Positions 55,228 to 64,000 are shown, numbered from the stretch's first letter. The stretch: 64,000 bases of DNA from Phaeobacter sp. CECT 5382 (GCF_001457775.1 NZ_CYSG01000017.1:1-64000), one strand, 5' to 3'. Numbers and translations are program-made. The notes: generated from the sequence alone by a model not told the origin.

Positions 55228-56115
55228 ATGATGAATTTGCCCCACCTCAGCTTTTTACGCTCTTTCGAGGCCGCGGCGCGGCGTCTCAGCTTTACCAGCG
55301 CCGCCGAAGAGCTGAACTGCACCCAGTCTGCGGTTAGCAATCATGTGCGCTCGCTTGAAGAATTCATCGGCCGGCCCCTGTTTGTGCGCCATCCCCGATC
55401 ACTGTCGCTTACGGATGTCGGGGCGGCCTATCTGCCTTCGGTGCGCCATGCCTTGCAGGAGATCGACCAAGCGACGCAGTCACTGACCCTGCAAAGCCAC
55501 AAACGCGAAGTGGTGATCTCCTGCCCTGTCAGCTTGGCGGAAAGCTGGCTGCCGCCTGTAATCCAGGGTTTCAGGGTCCAGCATCCCGACATTGACCTCA
55601 CCCTGCATGGCACCGTCTGGACCGATGTTCAGGATGCGGTCTCTGACATCTCGATCACCATTTGCCACCGGGACGACGTGCCCGCCGACAGACAAAGCCT
55701 GTGGGATGAGCGGCTGACGATAGTCTGCGCCACGGACTATCGCGTCAAAGGCGCGCGTCTTGAACGGTGCCAACAGCTGGCTGACGCGGATCTGATCCAC
55801 GTTCTGGGTCGGCCTGCCTATTGGGATCTCGTGCTGGCCCAGCTCGGTATCACGGGGCTGGATCTGAACTGCGGGCAGCGCAGCAATGTTACAAATCTGT
55901 CGCTGGCGCTGGCCTGTCAGGGTTTGGGCTGCGTTGCGCTACCACGTTCACTGGTCATACCCTATCTCGAGCGCGGGCTACTGCGCGAACCCTTTGAGAT
56001 CACGGTCGCAAGCCCCTGGGGTTATTACATTTCCCCGCCAGGAAAGGCCGCAACGCCATCGGTAAAGCTGTTTCACGCCTGGCTTTTGCAGACGGCAGAA
56101 CAGGTCGCGTGCTGA
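55228..56115 (+). CDS. LysR-family transcriptional regulator (GcvA-like)
   Basis: A 295-residue LysR regulator. The winged helix (1-65) has FLRSFEAAARRLSFTSAAEELNCTQSAVSNHVRSLEEFIGRPLF, the pattern of the GcvA/AmpR branch. The effector domain covers about 90-295. Start is ATG 55228 or 55231. It converges with the FAD/GcvT dehydrogenase gene. GcvA-type regulators often control one-carbon or glycine-related genes, which would fit, but this is inference. Confidence 0.9.
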   Translation: MMNLPHLSFLRSFEAAARRLSFTSAAEELNCTQSAVSNHVRSLEEFIGRPLFVRHPRSLSLTDVGAAYLPSVRHALQEIDQATQSLTLQSHKREVVISCPVSLAESWLPPVIQGFRVQHPDIDLTLHGTVWTDVQDAVSDISITICHRDDVPADRQSLWDERLTIVCATDYRVKGARLERCQQLADADLIHVLGRPAYWDLVLAQLGITGLDLNCGQRSNVTNLSLALACQGLGCVALPRSLVIPYLERGLLREPFEITVASPWGYYISPPGKAATPSVKLFHAWLLQTAEQVAC

Positions 56116-56137
56116 CACCGCGCCCGCGCCGACCATG

Positions 56138-58555
56138 TTAGCTCCGCAGGCGCATACCTTCGGGGTCAAAAGGTGCCTCCGCCAGACGTGTGGCGCGATG
56201 CGGCGCGCCAAGGATGTAGATCTCGACCTGCGCGCCAACCGGCACCAATTGCGGGTCGCAAAATCCCAGCGCCAGTGATTTTCCAACCGAATAGCCAAAG
56301 GCACCAGAAGTCACACGCCCTGCGGGCCTGCCATCCGGGGTGAAAATAGGTTCGCCTCCGGTGGCATCCGCCTGCTGCGTCACCTCGACCTCAAACATGG
56401 CCAGCACCTCACGCGGGGGAGTGTCGTGGATCGCCAGATAAGCCTCTTTGTGCAAGAAATCCTTGTCCAGCTTGATCAACCCGGCCAGCCCGACCTCCTG
56501 TGGCCAGTATTCCTGACTGTATTCCCGCCCCCAGGAGCCATAGCCCTTTTCGATGCGCAGGCTGCCCAAAGCGCGCCCGCCAACCGGCCCTCCGCCAAGG
56601 TCGCGCGCCACTTGCAGCAGGGCTGCATAAAGTGCGACCTGATCACCCGCATCACAGTGCAATTCCCAGCCCAGATCGCCGGTGAAGGACACCCGGATTG
56701 CCAGACAGTCGATCCCCGCCACGGTGATCTGGCGCGAGTGCATGAACCGAAATCCCTCGTTTGACAGATCCGCATTGGTCAGCAGTTGCAATGCGTCCCG
56801 CGCTCTGGGGCCAGCGATATTGAATCCGACAATCCGGTTCGTCGCCACCTCAAATCGGGTCTCAGCAGGCAGGTCCACCATGTTGAAAAAACGCTGATGA
56901 TAGCGTTCCGCCATGCCAGAGCCGATCATCATATAGGCGTCCTCCGCCGTTTTGGTGATGGTGAAATCCCCGGCCACGCCACCGCGCACCGAAATCAGCG
57001 GCGTGAGGCAGGAGCGCCCGATCTCTGTCGGCACCCGATTGGCCACCAGCCGGTCAAGCCAGTCGTGGGCGCCCGCCCCCGTGATCACATAGTTGGCAAA
57101 GTTCGAAATATCGATGACACCCAATGTGTTGCGCAGCATCTCGACCTCTTGCCCCACCGGCTGAAACCAGTTCTGGCGGGCAAAGCCCGCAGTCTCGACC
57201 ACACCGGGCTGATCCGCGAACCACAAGGCGTGCTCCCAGCCACAGTTGAGACCAAAGACCGCGCCCAGTTCCTGTTGCATTTCATAGGCCGGACGGGTGC
57301 GGGCAGGTCGGCCCGCCGGGCGTTCCTCGTTTGGGAAATGGATTTTGAAACGATGGGTATAGGCATCTTGGACGCGGTCTTTGGTGAACTTTTTGTCGGC
57401 CCAGTCGCCAAACCGCGCCAGATCCCAGGCAAACATATCGTGCTGCGGCTCTCCGTCGATCATCCATTGCGCCGCCAGCAGCCCCAGCCCGCCAGATTGC
57501 GAGAACCCCGGAATGATGCCACCACATAGAAAATAGTTCTGTAGTTCCGGCACTGGTCCCCAGAGTGCCGATGCATCCGGCGACCAAATCATCGGCCCGT
57601 TAATCACCCGTTTGACCCCCGCCGTGGCCGCCAGAGGCACCCGTTCGGTGGCGCGGATGACGTTTTCCATGATCCTGTCCAGATCATCAGGGAACAGCTC
57701 ATGGGCAAAATCCAGTGGCGTGCCGCCTTCGGCCCAGAACCGCATGTCCTTTTCATAGGCGCCAATCAGCAAGCCGTTGCCTTCCTGACGGAAATAATAT
57801 TCCCCGTCGCGATCCGCGATCGAAGGCAGCCGACGGCCTAAGTTGGCGATCTCGTCAATGGTGTCGGTGACGAAATACTGATGTTCAGTTGGCTGCAACG
57901 GCAGGGTCAGCCCCGCCAGTGCCGCCACCTCTCGCCCCCAGAGGCCTGCCGCATTGACCAACCACTGCGTATGAATATCGCCCTTTTCGGTGCGCACGAT
58001 CCAGCTACCATCGGGCTGCTGGTCGGTGCCGATCACCGGGCAAAACCGCTCAACCGTAGCCCCCATGGCGCGTGCGCCAGCGGCATAGGCGTGGGGCACG
58101 CCTGATGGGTCCACATTGCCGCCATCGGGTTCATACATGATGCAGCGGATGTCATCAAACTGCGCCAGCGGGTGCAGCTCTTGTGCCTGCGCACGGCTGA
58201 CCTCGTGAAAATTCAGGCCATAGAAACGCGCCTTGGCCTCTTGCAGGCGCAGCTGCTGTTCGCGTTCCTCGGTCTGCGCCAGATAAAGTGATCCGGGCTG
58301 AAACACACCGCAGGACTGGCCGGTCTCGACCTCCAGCTCCTTGTATAGGTTCATGGTATAGTGCTGAATACGCGTGATATTATTGTTGTCATGCAGGCCA
58401 TGAATATTGGCCGCCGCATGCCAGGTTGACCCCGACGTTAGCTCATCGCGTTCCAGCAGGATAACATCCGTCCAGCCCAGTTTGGCCAGATGGTACAGGA
58501 TCGAACACCCCACAAGCCCGCCGCCAATTATCACCGCCTGTGCATGTGTTTTCAT
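56138..58555 (-). CDS. FAD-dependent dehydrogenase with GcvT domain (dimethylglycine/sarcosine dehydrogenase type)
   Basis: An 805-residue fusion. The N-terminal DAO domain has the dinucleotide fold VIIGGGLVGCSILYHLAKLG and STWHAA with His46 at the position of the covalent histidyl-FAD in characterised dimethylglycine dehydrogenases. The C-terminal half is a GcvT folate-binding domain (GSGMAERYHQRFFN; RALGSLRIEKGYGSWGREYSQE; FEVEVTQQADATGGEPIF). Such enzymes demethylate N-methyl amines and pass formaldehyde to tetrahydrofolate. The ATG at 58555 was chosen; a 55-residue upstream extension is Arg/Pro-rich and unlike the family. It is divergent from betC. The exact substrate is uncertain. Confidence 0.92.
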   Translation of the reverse strand: MKTHAQAVIIGGGLVGCSILYHLAKLGWTDVILLERDELTSGSTWHAAANIHGLHDNNNITRIQHYTMNLYKELEVETGQSCGVFQPGSLYLAQTEEREQQLRLQEAKARFYGLNFHEVSRAQAQELHPLAQFDDIRCIMYEPDGGNVDPSGVPHAYAAGARAMGATVERFCPVIGTDQQPDGSWIVRTEKGDIHTQWLVNAAGLWGREVAALAGLTLPLQPTEHQYFVTDTIDEIANLGRRLPSIADRDGEYYFRQEGNGLLIGAYEKDMRFWAEGGTPLDFAHELFPDDLDRIMENVIRATERVPLAATAGVKRVINGPMIWSPDASALWGPVPELQNYFLCGGIIPGFSQSGGLGLLAAQWMIDGEPQHDMFAWDLARFGDWADKKFTKDRVQDAYTHRFKIHFPNEERPAGRPARTRPAYEMQQELGAVFGLNCGWEHALWFADQPGVVETAGFARQNWFQPVGQEVEMLRNTLGVIDISNFANYVITGAGAHDWLDRLVANRVPTEIGRSCLTPLISVRGGVAGDFTITKTAEDAYMMIGSGMAERYHQRFFNMVDLPAETRFEVATNRIVGFNIAGPRARDALQLLTNADLSNEGFRFMHSRQITVAGIDCLAIRVSFTGDLGWELHCDAGDQVALYAALLQVARDLGGGPVGGRALGSLRIEKGYGSWGREYSQEYWPQEVGLAGLIKLDKDFLHKEAYLAIHDTPPREVLAMFEVEVTQQADATGGEPIFTPDGRPAGRVTSGAFGYSVGKSLALGFCDPQLVPVGAQVEIYILGAPHRATRLAEAPFDPEGMRLRS

Positions 58556-58720
58556 CTGGTGTCCGTCCCTTTGCCGCCCACGCCCCGGATTTGGGCCGGG
58601 CTTTGATCGCAAACCTAGGGCAGATGCCGACCCATAACCTGCAAAAATATCCGGGGCTGAGGTGTCGAAATTTCTGTGCTGTCTGGCCAGAAATGCCGAA
58701 CAAGCTGTCGATAATTTCAA

Positions 58721-58738
58721 ATTGACTGACCAGTCAAT
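58721..58738. promoter_or_regulatory. Candidate BetI-type operator
   Basis: ATTGACTGACCAGTCAAT is an inverted repeat with 8-bp perfect arms and a 2-base centre. It lies between the divergent dehydrogenase and betC genes, 75 bases before betC. TetR-family BetI repressors bind palindromes of similar size, and a betI gene lies 3 kb downstream. Confidence 0.55.
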
Positions 58739-58812
58739 AAAAAGCTACGACAGTCTCAACCCGCAAGGCGTAACCCTCGCAGCCTGCCCTCATCCAATCG
58801 GAGACCCCGCGC

Positions 58813-60321
58813 ATGACCCGGCCCAATATCCTGATCTTCATGGTGGACCAGCTGAACGGAACGCTGTTCCCCGATGGCCCGGCCGACTGGCTGCATGCGC
58901 CCAACATGAAAAAGCTCGCGGCGCGTTCGACCCGGTTTCGCAACGCCTATACCGCCTCGCCGCTGTGCGCGCCGGGGCGGGCCAGCTTTATGTCGGGCCA
59001 GCTGCCCTCCGCGACCGGGGTCTATGATAATGCGGCTGAGTTTGCCTCTTCTATTCCGACCTATGCGCACCATCTGCGCCGGGCGGGCTATTACACCTGC
59101 CTGAGCGGCAAGATGCATTTTGTCGGCCCCGACCAGTTGCATGGGTTCGAAGACCGCCTGACCACCGATATCTACCCCCCGGATTTTGGCTGGACGCCAG
59201 ACTATCGCAAACCCGGGGAGCGCATCGACTGGTGGTATCACAACATGGGATCGGTCACGGGTGCCGGGGTGGCCGAGATCTCCAACCAGATGGAATTCGA
59301 CGACGAGGTCGCCTTTCACGCGGTGCAAAAGGTCTATGATCTGGCGCGCCGCCGCGATGACACACCCTGGGCGCTGACCGTGTCCTTTACCCATCCGCAT
59401 GACCCCTATGTGACCCGGCGCAAATACTGGGATCTCTATGAGGATTGCGAACACCTGCTGCCCGAGGTGGCGGATCTGGGCTATGACAATCAAGACCCCC
59501 ATGCGCAGCGGATCTTTGACGCCAACGACTGGCGCAGCTTTGACATCACCGAAGAAGACATTCGCCGCTCGCGCCGGGCCTATTTCGCCAATATCTCCTA
59601 CCTTGATGACAAGATCGGCGAGGTGATGGAGGCGCTGGAAAACACCGGTCAAGAGGCCACAATTCTGTTTGTGTCAGACCATGGTGACATGCTGGGCGAG
59701 CGCGGGCTGTGGTTCAAGATGAGCTTTTATGAGGGCTCGGCGCGGGTGCCGCTGATGATTGCAGCGCCGCAGATGCAGCCGGGGCTGATCACCACGCCGG
59801 TCTCCAATATCGATGTCTGCCCGACCCTGTGCGATCTGGCCGGGGTCAGCATGGACGAGGTGATGCCCTGGACCAACGGGGAATCGCTGGTGCCACTAGG
59901 TCAGGGCGCAATCCGCACCAGCCCGGTTGCAATGGAATATGCCGCCGAGGCGTCATATGCGCCGATGGTCTCGCTGCGTCAGGGACGCTGGAAGCTGAAC
60001 CTATGCAAGCTCGACCCCGTGCAGCTGTTCGATCTGGAGGCCGACCCGCATGAGCTAACCAACCTGGCTGATGATCCCGCCCATCGCGACACCCTGGCCG
60101 ACCTGAAAGCGCAGGCCGATGCGCGCTGGGATCTGGATCAGTTTGATGCACAGGTACGCGAAAGCCAGGCCCGGCGCTGGGTGGTCTACGAGGCCCTGCG
60201 TCAGGGGGGCTATTTCCCCTGGGACTACCAGCCGCTGCAAAAAGCCTCTGAGCGCTACATGCGCAATCACATGGATCTGAACGAGGTTGAAGACAACGCC
60301 CGTTTCCCGCGCGGCGACTGA
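58813..60321 (+). CDS. betC: Choline-sulfatase
   Basis: A 502-residue sulfatase that releases choline from choline-O-sulfate. The active-site sequence is Cys52-Ala-Pro-Gly-Arg (LCAPGRASFMSG), in which Cys is converted to formylglycine. Metal ligands lie near MVDQLNG and FVSDHGDMLGERGLW. The C-terminal extension (RWVVYEALRQGGYFPWDYQPLQKASERYMRNH) is typical of BetC. The ATG at 58813 has GGAGA upstream. Neighbours are a BetI-type repressor and two methylamine-type dehydrogenases. betA and betB are not in the window. Confidence 0.95.
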   Translation: MTRPNILIFMVDQLNGTLFPDGPADWLHAPNMKKLAARSTRFRNAYTASPLCAPGRASFMSGQLPSATGVYDNAAEFASSIPTYAHHLRRAGYYTCLSGKMHFVGPDQLHGFEDRLTTDIYPPDFGWTPDYRKPGERIDWWYHNMGSVTGAGVAEISNQMEFDDEVAFHAVQKVYDLARRRDDTPWALTVSFTHPHDPYVTRRKYWDLYEDCEHLLPEVADLGYDNQDPHAQRIFDANDWRSFDITEEDIRRSRRAYFANISYLDDKIGEVMEALENTGQEATILFVSDHGDMLGERGLWFKMSFYEGSARVPLMIAAPQMQPGLITTPVSNIDVCPTLCDLAGVSMDEVMPWTNGESLVPLGQGAIRTSPVAMEYAAEASYAPMVSLRQGRWKLNLCKLDPVQLFDLEADPHELTNLADDPAHRDTLADLKAQADARWDLDQFDAQVRESQARRWVVYEALRQGGYFPWDYQPLQKASERYMRNHMDLNEVEDNARFPRGD

Positions 60322-60423
60322 TTTCTGCGACTGGCGAAATTCGCGGCCTCGCCATAGTGCGCGGGCAGCGGACGGCCCTGCTTTTCTCTTCCCATGGAGG
60401 GGGCGGGGTCACCAACTATCCCT

Positions 60424-60475
60424 CCGCAACACCTGTCTCGCTAGGGCCGGTCACCCAGCGAGACAGGTGTTGCGG
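60424..60475. repeat. 19-bp perfect inverted repeat between betC and the AAA ATPase
   Basis: Positions 60424-60442 and 60457-60475 are exact 19-base reverse complements (left arm begins CCGCAACACC) around a 14-base spacer. It is 103 bases past the betC stop and 69 bases before the ATPase gene. It could be a betC terminator, though no T-run follows, or mark the edge of an insertion. Confidence 0.75.
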
Positions 60476-60543
60476 GGAATTGTATGGACTTCTACATAGT
60501 TATACTGCAAACAAGCTATAACTAGTTAGAGCTTGGTAGAAAC

Positions 60544-61719
60544 ATGGATCCGGTAAGAAACCCATTTGCGCCTGGAGCAGGCTCGCAACCGCCCGAACTG
60601 GCAGGGCGCGATGACATCATTTCTGACGCCCTCATCGCCTTAAAGAGAACCATGATCGGGCGGCATGCGAGATCTCAAATGCTGTTGGGACTACGGGGCA
60701 CGGGTAAGACCGTATTGCTGAATTCTATTGAAAATGCCGCCGAAGAAGAAGGCTATCTGACCTCAGTTATTGAGGCGCCAGAAGACAAACCGCTCGCAGA
60801 GCTTTTGTATCCCAGAATGCAGCAGGTCCTGCGAAAGCTCTCGTTTGTTACGGCTGCAAAGGCGAAAACACATGATGCGATGAAAGCTCTGAGAGGTTTC
60901 GCAAGTGTCTTCAGCATAGAGATGGGGGATTTGTCGATTTCGGTCGATCCCGAGCCTGGCGTCGCTGACAGCGGAAACCTGGAATACGACCTGTCAGATT
61001 TGTTCGTCGCTATCGGGGTAGCGGCCAAAGCAGCCGGTAAGGGCTGGTGTCTTCTCATTGATGAGGTTCAGTATCTGAAGGAAGAGGAGCTCGCCGCTCT
61101 TATCGTCGCGATACATAAAATTGGCCAGAAACAGCTTCCAGTCATCTTTTTCGGCGCCGGGCTGCCTCAGTTGGCTGGCCTGTCTGGCGATGCAAAATCC
61201 TACGCAGAACGGCTCTTTTCATATCCAAAAGTTGGCGCGCTGGACAAAGGGGCTGCATGGCACGCAATCAAGGGACCGATAGACGAGGAAGAAGAAGAGA
61301 TAACGAACAGTGCTTTGGAGGAAATCCTGCAAATTACGGAAGGATACCCCTACTTTTTGCAAGAATGGGGGTTTCAGTCCTGGAATACAGCTGACAGTTC
61401 TCCAATTGATAAAACCGATATCCAAGCGGCGACGCAAACTGCCCTCAAAAGACTGGACGACGGATTTTTCCGGGTCCGCTTTGATCGGTTAACACCCAAG
61501 GAACGTGAATACGTGATCGCGATGTCAGAGCTTGGCAAGGGTCCATATCGCTCTTCGGAAGTTGCTGAACATTTAGGAGAAACCCCAAACAAGTTAGGGC
61601 CTCGTCGCGCGCAGATTATCGCCAAAGGGATGATTTACAGCCCTCAATACGGCGATATAGATTTCACGGTTCCAATGTTTGATGACTATCTTCGCCGGAA
61701 TTCAAAAGTAATCGGCTAG
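60544..61719 (+). CDS. Orphan AAA-family ATPase, probable foreign gene
   Basis: A 391-residue P-loop ATPase. Walker A is GLRGTGKT (49-56) and Walker B CLLIDE with Asp173-Glu174. The opening NPFAPGAGSQPPELAGRDDII resembles Orc1/Cdc6-like or STAND-like ATPases that begin with a short Pro-rich strand and AGRD. The C-terminal 70 residues look like a winged helix (LTPKEREYVIAMSELGKGPYRSSEVAEHLG). Base composition is visibly AT-richer than both flanking genes. It interrupts betC and betI. No partner gene (nuclease, toxin, protease) is adjacent. Function unknown. Confidence 0.85.
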   Translation: MDPVRNPFAPGAGSQPPELAGRDDIISDALIALKRTMIGRHARSQMLLGLRGTGKTVLLNSIENAAEEEGYLTSVIEAPEDKPLAELLYPRMQQVLRKLSFVTAAKAKTHDAMKALRGFASVFSIEMGDLSISVDPEPGVADSGNLEYDLSDLFVAIGVAAKAAGKGWCLLIDEVQYLKEEELAALIVAIHKIGQKQLPVIFFGAGLPQLAGLSGDAKSYAERLFSYPKVGALDKGAAWHAIKGPIDEEEEEITNSALEEILQITEGYPYFLQEWGFQSWNTADSSPIDKTDIQAATQTALKRLDDGFFRVRFDRLTPKEREYVIAMSELGKGPYRSSEVAEHLGETPNKLGPRRAQIIAKGMIYSPQYGDIDFTVPMFDDYLRRNSKVIG

Positions 61720-61826
61720 CCAAACAGGCGCATTCCGAGCAGGAATGACCCGGGCCTCACCGTTTCGACGAAATTGACCCCCACCGGCAATTCACGCTAC
61801 AGATCCTCCATCTAGCGGAGAGGCCT

Positions 61827-62402
61827 ATGCCAAAACTGGGAATGGAGCCGAAACGGCGGGCAGCACTGATATCTGCCGTGATCGACGAAGTTGGCGAGGC
61901 CGGATCACTGGATGTGACCGTTTCCAAGATTGCCAAACGGGCCGGCATGAGCAGCGGCCTGGCGCATCACTATTTTGGCAGCAAGGATCAGATGCTGATC
62001 GCCGCCATGCGCCATATTCTGTCGGTCTTCTCAAAACAGGTGATCAGCGGGCTGGCGGCGGCCACCGGCCCACGCGCGCGCCTAGAGGCCATCGTGCGCG
62101 CAAATTTCGAAGACCACGTCTTTGATCAGCGCAAGACCTCTGCCTGGCTCAGCTTTTATGCGCTGTCACAAAGCAACACAGAGGCCGCGCATCTGATGCG
62201 GATCTATCACCGGCGTCTGCGCAGCAATCTGCTGTTTGACCTGCGTCGTCTCAACCGTGCTGCGGAACCTATAGAACAAGTGCTCTCGGCGCTGATTGAT
62301 GGGGTCTATCTGCGCCGCGCTCTCAGCGGGGCGGGGCCGGATCCGGCCGCCGCCGATACGGTCCTGCTGGCGCTGAATGCCTTGTTGGCAGGCGAGCGCT
62401 GA
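61827..62402 (+). CDS. betI: BetI-type TetR repressor
   Basis: A 191-residue TetR-family regulator. The N-terminal helix-turn-helix is VTVSKIAKRAGMSSGLAHHYFGSKDQMLIAAMRHIL, matching BetI, which represses choline-to-betaine genes and responds to choline. Length and the ligand-domain sequence (RTSAWLSFYALSQSN-like) fit BetI. GGAGAGG lies before the ATG at 61827. It follows the AAA gene by 107 bases and precedes an FAD dehydrogenase gene in the same direction. Confidence 0.9.
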   Translation: MPKLGMEPKRRAALISAVIDEVGEAGSLDVTVSKIAKRAGMSSGLAHHYFGSKDQMLIAAMRHILSVFSKQVISGLAAATGPRARLEAIVRANFEDHVFDQRKTSAWLSFYALSQSNTEAAHLMRIYHRRLRSNLLFDLRRLNRAAEPIEQVLSALIDGVYLRRALSGAGPDPAAADTVLLALNALLAGER

Positions 62403-62491
62403 CCCCGACCGGTGTCTCTGGCCAGAAACACGACACCAGATTGAAAAACAGACCCGCGCATAGGTGGGCAAAGACCAAGAAAGATCCTCAG

Positions 62492-64000
62492 ATGAACAAA
62501 CCCGTGAACCTGCCCCAATCCGCCCAGGTCGTTGTCATTGGCGGCGGCGTCATGGGAACCTCTGTCGCCTATCATCTGGCCGAGATGGGCTGCCGCGATG
62601 TGGTCCTGCTGGAACGCGATGAACTGACCTCGGGCACCACCTGGCATGCTGCCGGTTTGATGGTGACCTTTGGCAGCCTGTCGCAGACCGCGACCGAGGT
62701 GCGCAAATATACCCGTGATCTTTATGCCCGGCTCGAAGCAGAAACCGGCCAAGCCACGGGGCTGCGCCAATGCGGCTTTATCGAGGCCGCGACCGATGCG
62801 GAATCGCTGGAGGAATACCGCCGCATTGCCACCTTCAACCGCTATTGCGGGGTTGATGTCCAGGAAATCTCGCCACGTGAAATTGGTGATCTGTTCCCGG
62901 CCGCCCGCACTGATGATTTGCTGGCCGGGTTCTACGTCAAGGATGATGGTCGGGTGAACCCGGTGGATGTCACCATGGCGCTGGCCAAGGGCGCGCGGAT
63001 GAAGGGCGTGCAGATCATATCCGGCGTGACGGTGCAGGACGTCACCCATGATCAGGGCCGCGTCACGGGGGTTGTCACCGATCAGGGCAATATTGCCTGC
63101 GAATATGTCGTCAACTGCGCCGGTATGTGGGCCCGCCAGCTGGGTGCCAAACATGGGGTAACAATCGCCAATCAGGCGGCGGAACACTACTATCTGATCA
63201 CCGACCCTATCGACACGGTCAGCCCCGACTGGCCAGTGCTGGAAGATCCGTCGCATCACGGCTATTTCCGTGAAGAGGGCGGCGGGCTGATGGTCGGCCT
63301 GTTTGAACCCGACACCGCCCATTGGGCGCTGGACGGCGTGCCTAATTCTGCCTCCTTCAGCGATCTGCCACCCGACTGGGACCGGATGACGCCATTTTTG
63401 GAACGCGCCATGAGTCGGGTGCCTGTGTCGCTGCAGTCTGGCGTCAAAAAGTTCTTTTGCGGCCCGGAAAGCTTTACCCCCGATGGCAATCCGATCATCG
63501 GCGAGGCGGCAGAGCTGCAGAACTATTTCATCGGTGCGGGGATGAATTCGGTTGGTATTCTCAGCGGCGGCGGCTGGGGGCGGGTGCTGGCCCATTGGAT
63601 CCTGAACGGGCGGCCCGATGTCGATGTCACCGGCGTCAATGCCAACCGGTTCCGCCCCTATCAGACCAACCGTGACTACCGTGCCACGCGAATGATGGAA
63701 TCCTTTGGCAATGTGTATCAGTGCCATTTCCCCACCAAAACGCCCAAAACTGCCCGTGGTGCAAAGCGATCAGCCCTGCACGATCGCCTGCTGGCGACGG
63801 GGGCTTATTTTTCCGATGTCAGCGGCTGGGAAGCGCCCAGCTGGTACGCCCCCTCCCCGGCTGAGGCAAAGGTCGATGCCTTGTCCTTTGGCCGGATGAA
63901 CTGGTGGCCCTATTGGCAGGCCGAACACCGCGCCTCCCGCGAGGCGGTGGTGCTGACCGATATGAGTATCATGTCAAAATTCCTGGTGCAGGGCCGCGAT
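62492..64000 (+). CDS. FAD-dependent dehydrogenase (dimethylglycine/sarcosine type), 5-prime part
   Basis: 503 codons are visible and the gene runs off the window without a stop. The N-terminal DAO domain has VVVIGGGVMGTSVAYHLAEMG and GTTWHAAG with His52 at the covalent-FAD position; the conserved PESFTPDGNPIIGEAAEL...YFIGAGMNSVGI follows. After residue 400 a central FAO-type domain begins, leading to the expected GcvT domain (SREAVVLTDMSIMSKF). It is homologous in fold to the gene at 56138-58555 but clearly diverged. It probably acts in demethylation of dimethylglycine or sarcosine downstream of betaine. The ATG at 62492 has only a weak ribosome site. Confidence 0.9.
   Translation, partial: MNKPVNLPQSAQVVVIGGGVMGTSVAYHLAEMGCRDVVLLERDELTSGTTWHAAGLMVTFGSLSQTATEVRKYTRDLYARLEAETGQATGLRQCGFIEAATDAESLEEYRRIATFNRYCGVDVQEISPREIGDLFPAARTDDLLAGFYVKDDGRVNPVDVTMALAKGARMKGVQIISGVTVQDVTHDQGRVTGVVTDQGNIACEYVVNCAGMWARQLGAKHGVTIANQAAEHYYLITDPIDTVSPDWPVLEDPSHHGYFREEGGGLMVGLFEPDTAHWALDGVPNSASFSDLPPDWDRMTPFLERAMSRVPVSLQSGVKKFFCGPESFTPDGNPIIGEAAELQNYFIGAGMNSVGILSGGGWGRVLAHWILNGRPDVDVTGVNANRFRPYQTNRDYRATRMMESFGNVYQCHFPTKTPKTARGAKRSALHDRLLATGAYFSDVSGWEAPSWYAPSPAEAKVDALSFGRMNWWPYWQAEHRASREAVVLTDMSIMSKFLVQGRD

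Noticed and set aside
58556-58720. 55-residue extension of the FAD/GcvT dehydrogenase
   Set aside because: Unlike the family N-terminus, which begins just before the dinucleotide-binding strand.
62306-63727. Long open frame (473 codons) on the minus strand
   Set aside because: It is antisense to a clearly conserved FAD dehydrogenase and reads as low-information His/Gly/Arg-rich sequence; a product of high GC.

Overview
The window looks like part of an extrachromosomal replicon (plasmid or chromid) of a Rhodobacterales (Roseobacter-group) alphaproteobacterium. The basis is high GC coding with GC-rich third positions, the gene families present (hutF/hutG-type histidine degradation, choline-sulfatase with FAD/GcvT dehydrogenases, MaoC-Pta fusion, FnrL-type boxes) and a complete repA-repB-repC partition and replication module at 21.8-25.4 kb. 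No rRNA, tRNA, CRISPR array or intact insertion sequence was seen. The genus cannot be fixed from sequence alone. Both window ends cut through genes.

Layout. 0-3.7 kb: end of an EEP-family hydrolase, then an OmpR-type two-component pair divergent from an HtrA/Do protease. 3.9-11.3 kb: molybdopterin oxidoreductase, a RidA plus PLP aminotransferase pair with a divergent LysR regulator, and a MocR regulator divergent from a Rieske oxygenase. 11.4-18.9 kb: a full histidine utilisation locus (hutC, hutUGHI and divergent hutF) that makes glutamate by the five-step deiminase/formylglutamate route. 19-25.9 kb: chemoreceptor, then the repABC module with a candidate counter-transcribed RNA, a 16-bp parS-like palindrome at the repC stop codon and DnaA-box-like sites upstream of repA. 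25.9-30.2 kb: hybrid sensor kinase, AraC regulator and a Tat-exported isochorismatase-fold hydrolase.

30.3-54.8 kb is the most distinctive block. It is a low-oxygen/energy-stress island made of a second ATPase of the N-type (atpD-C-Q-R-B-E-F-A-G), a YhiI/RbbA/YhhJ-type ABC export set, a PHA synthase, a MaoC-phosphotransacetylase fusion with acetate kinase, a universal stress protein, a second FtsH, an HdeD-like membrane protein, a bacterioferritin-like protein, a stress-type membrane protein and the CbpA/CbpM co-chaperone pair. Crp/Fnr-type boxes (TTGAY-N4-RTCAA) lie upstream of several of these units, which suggests one oxygen- or NO-responsive regulon carried as a block.

55-64 kb: a LysR gene, two homologous FAD/GcvT dehydrogenases of the dimethylglycine/sarcosine type, choline-sulfatase (betC) and a BetI-type repressor. 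These are osmolyte/methylated-amine catabolism genes. An AT-richer orphan AAA ATPase sits between betC and betI, next to a 19-bp perfect inverted repeat, and looks like an insertion into the bet locus.

Family assignments rest on recognised motifs. Regulatory sites are pattern-based candidates.
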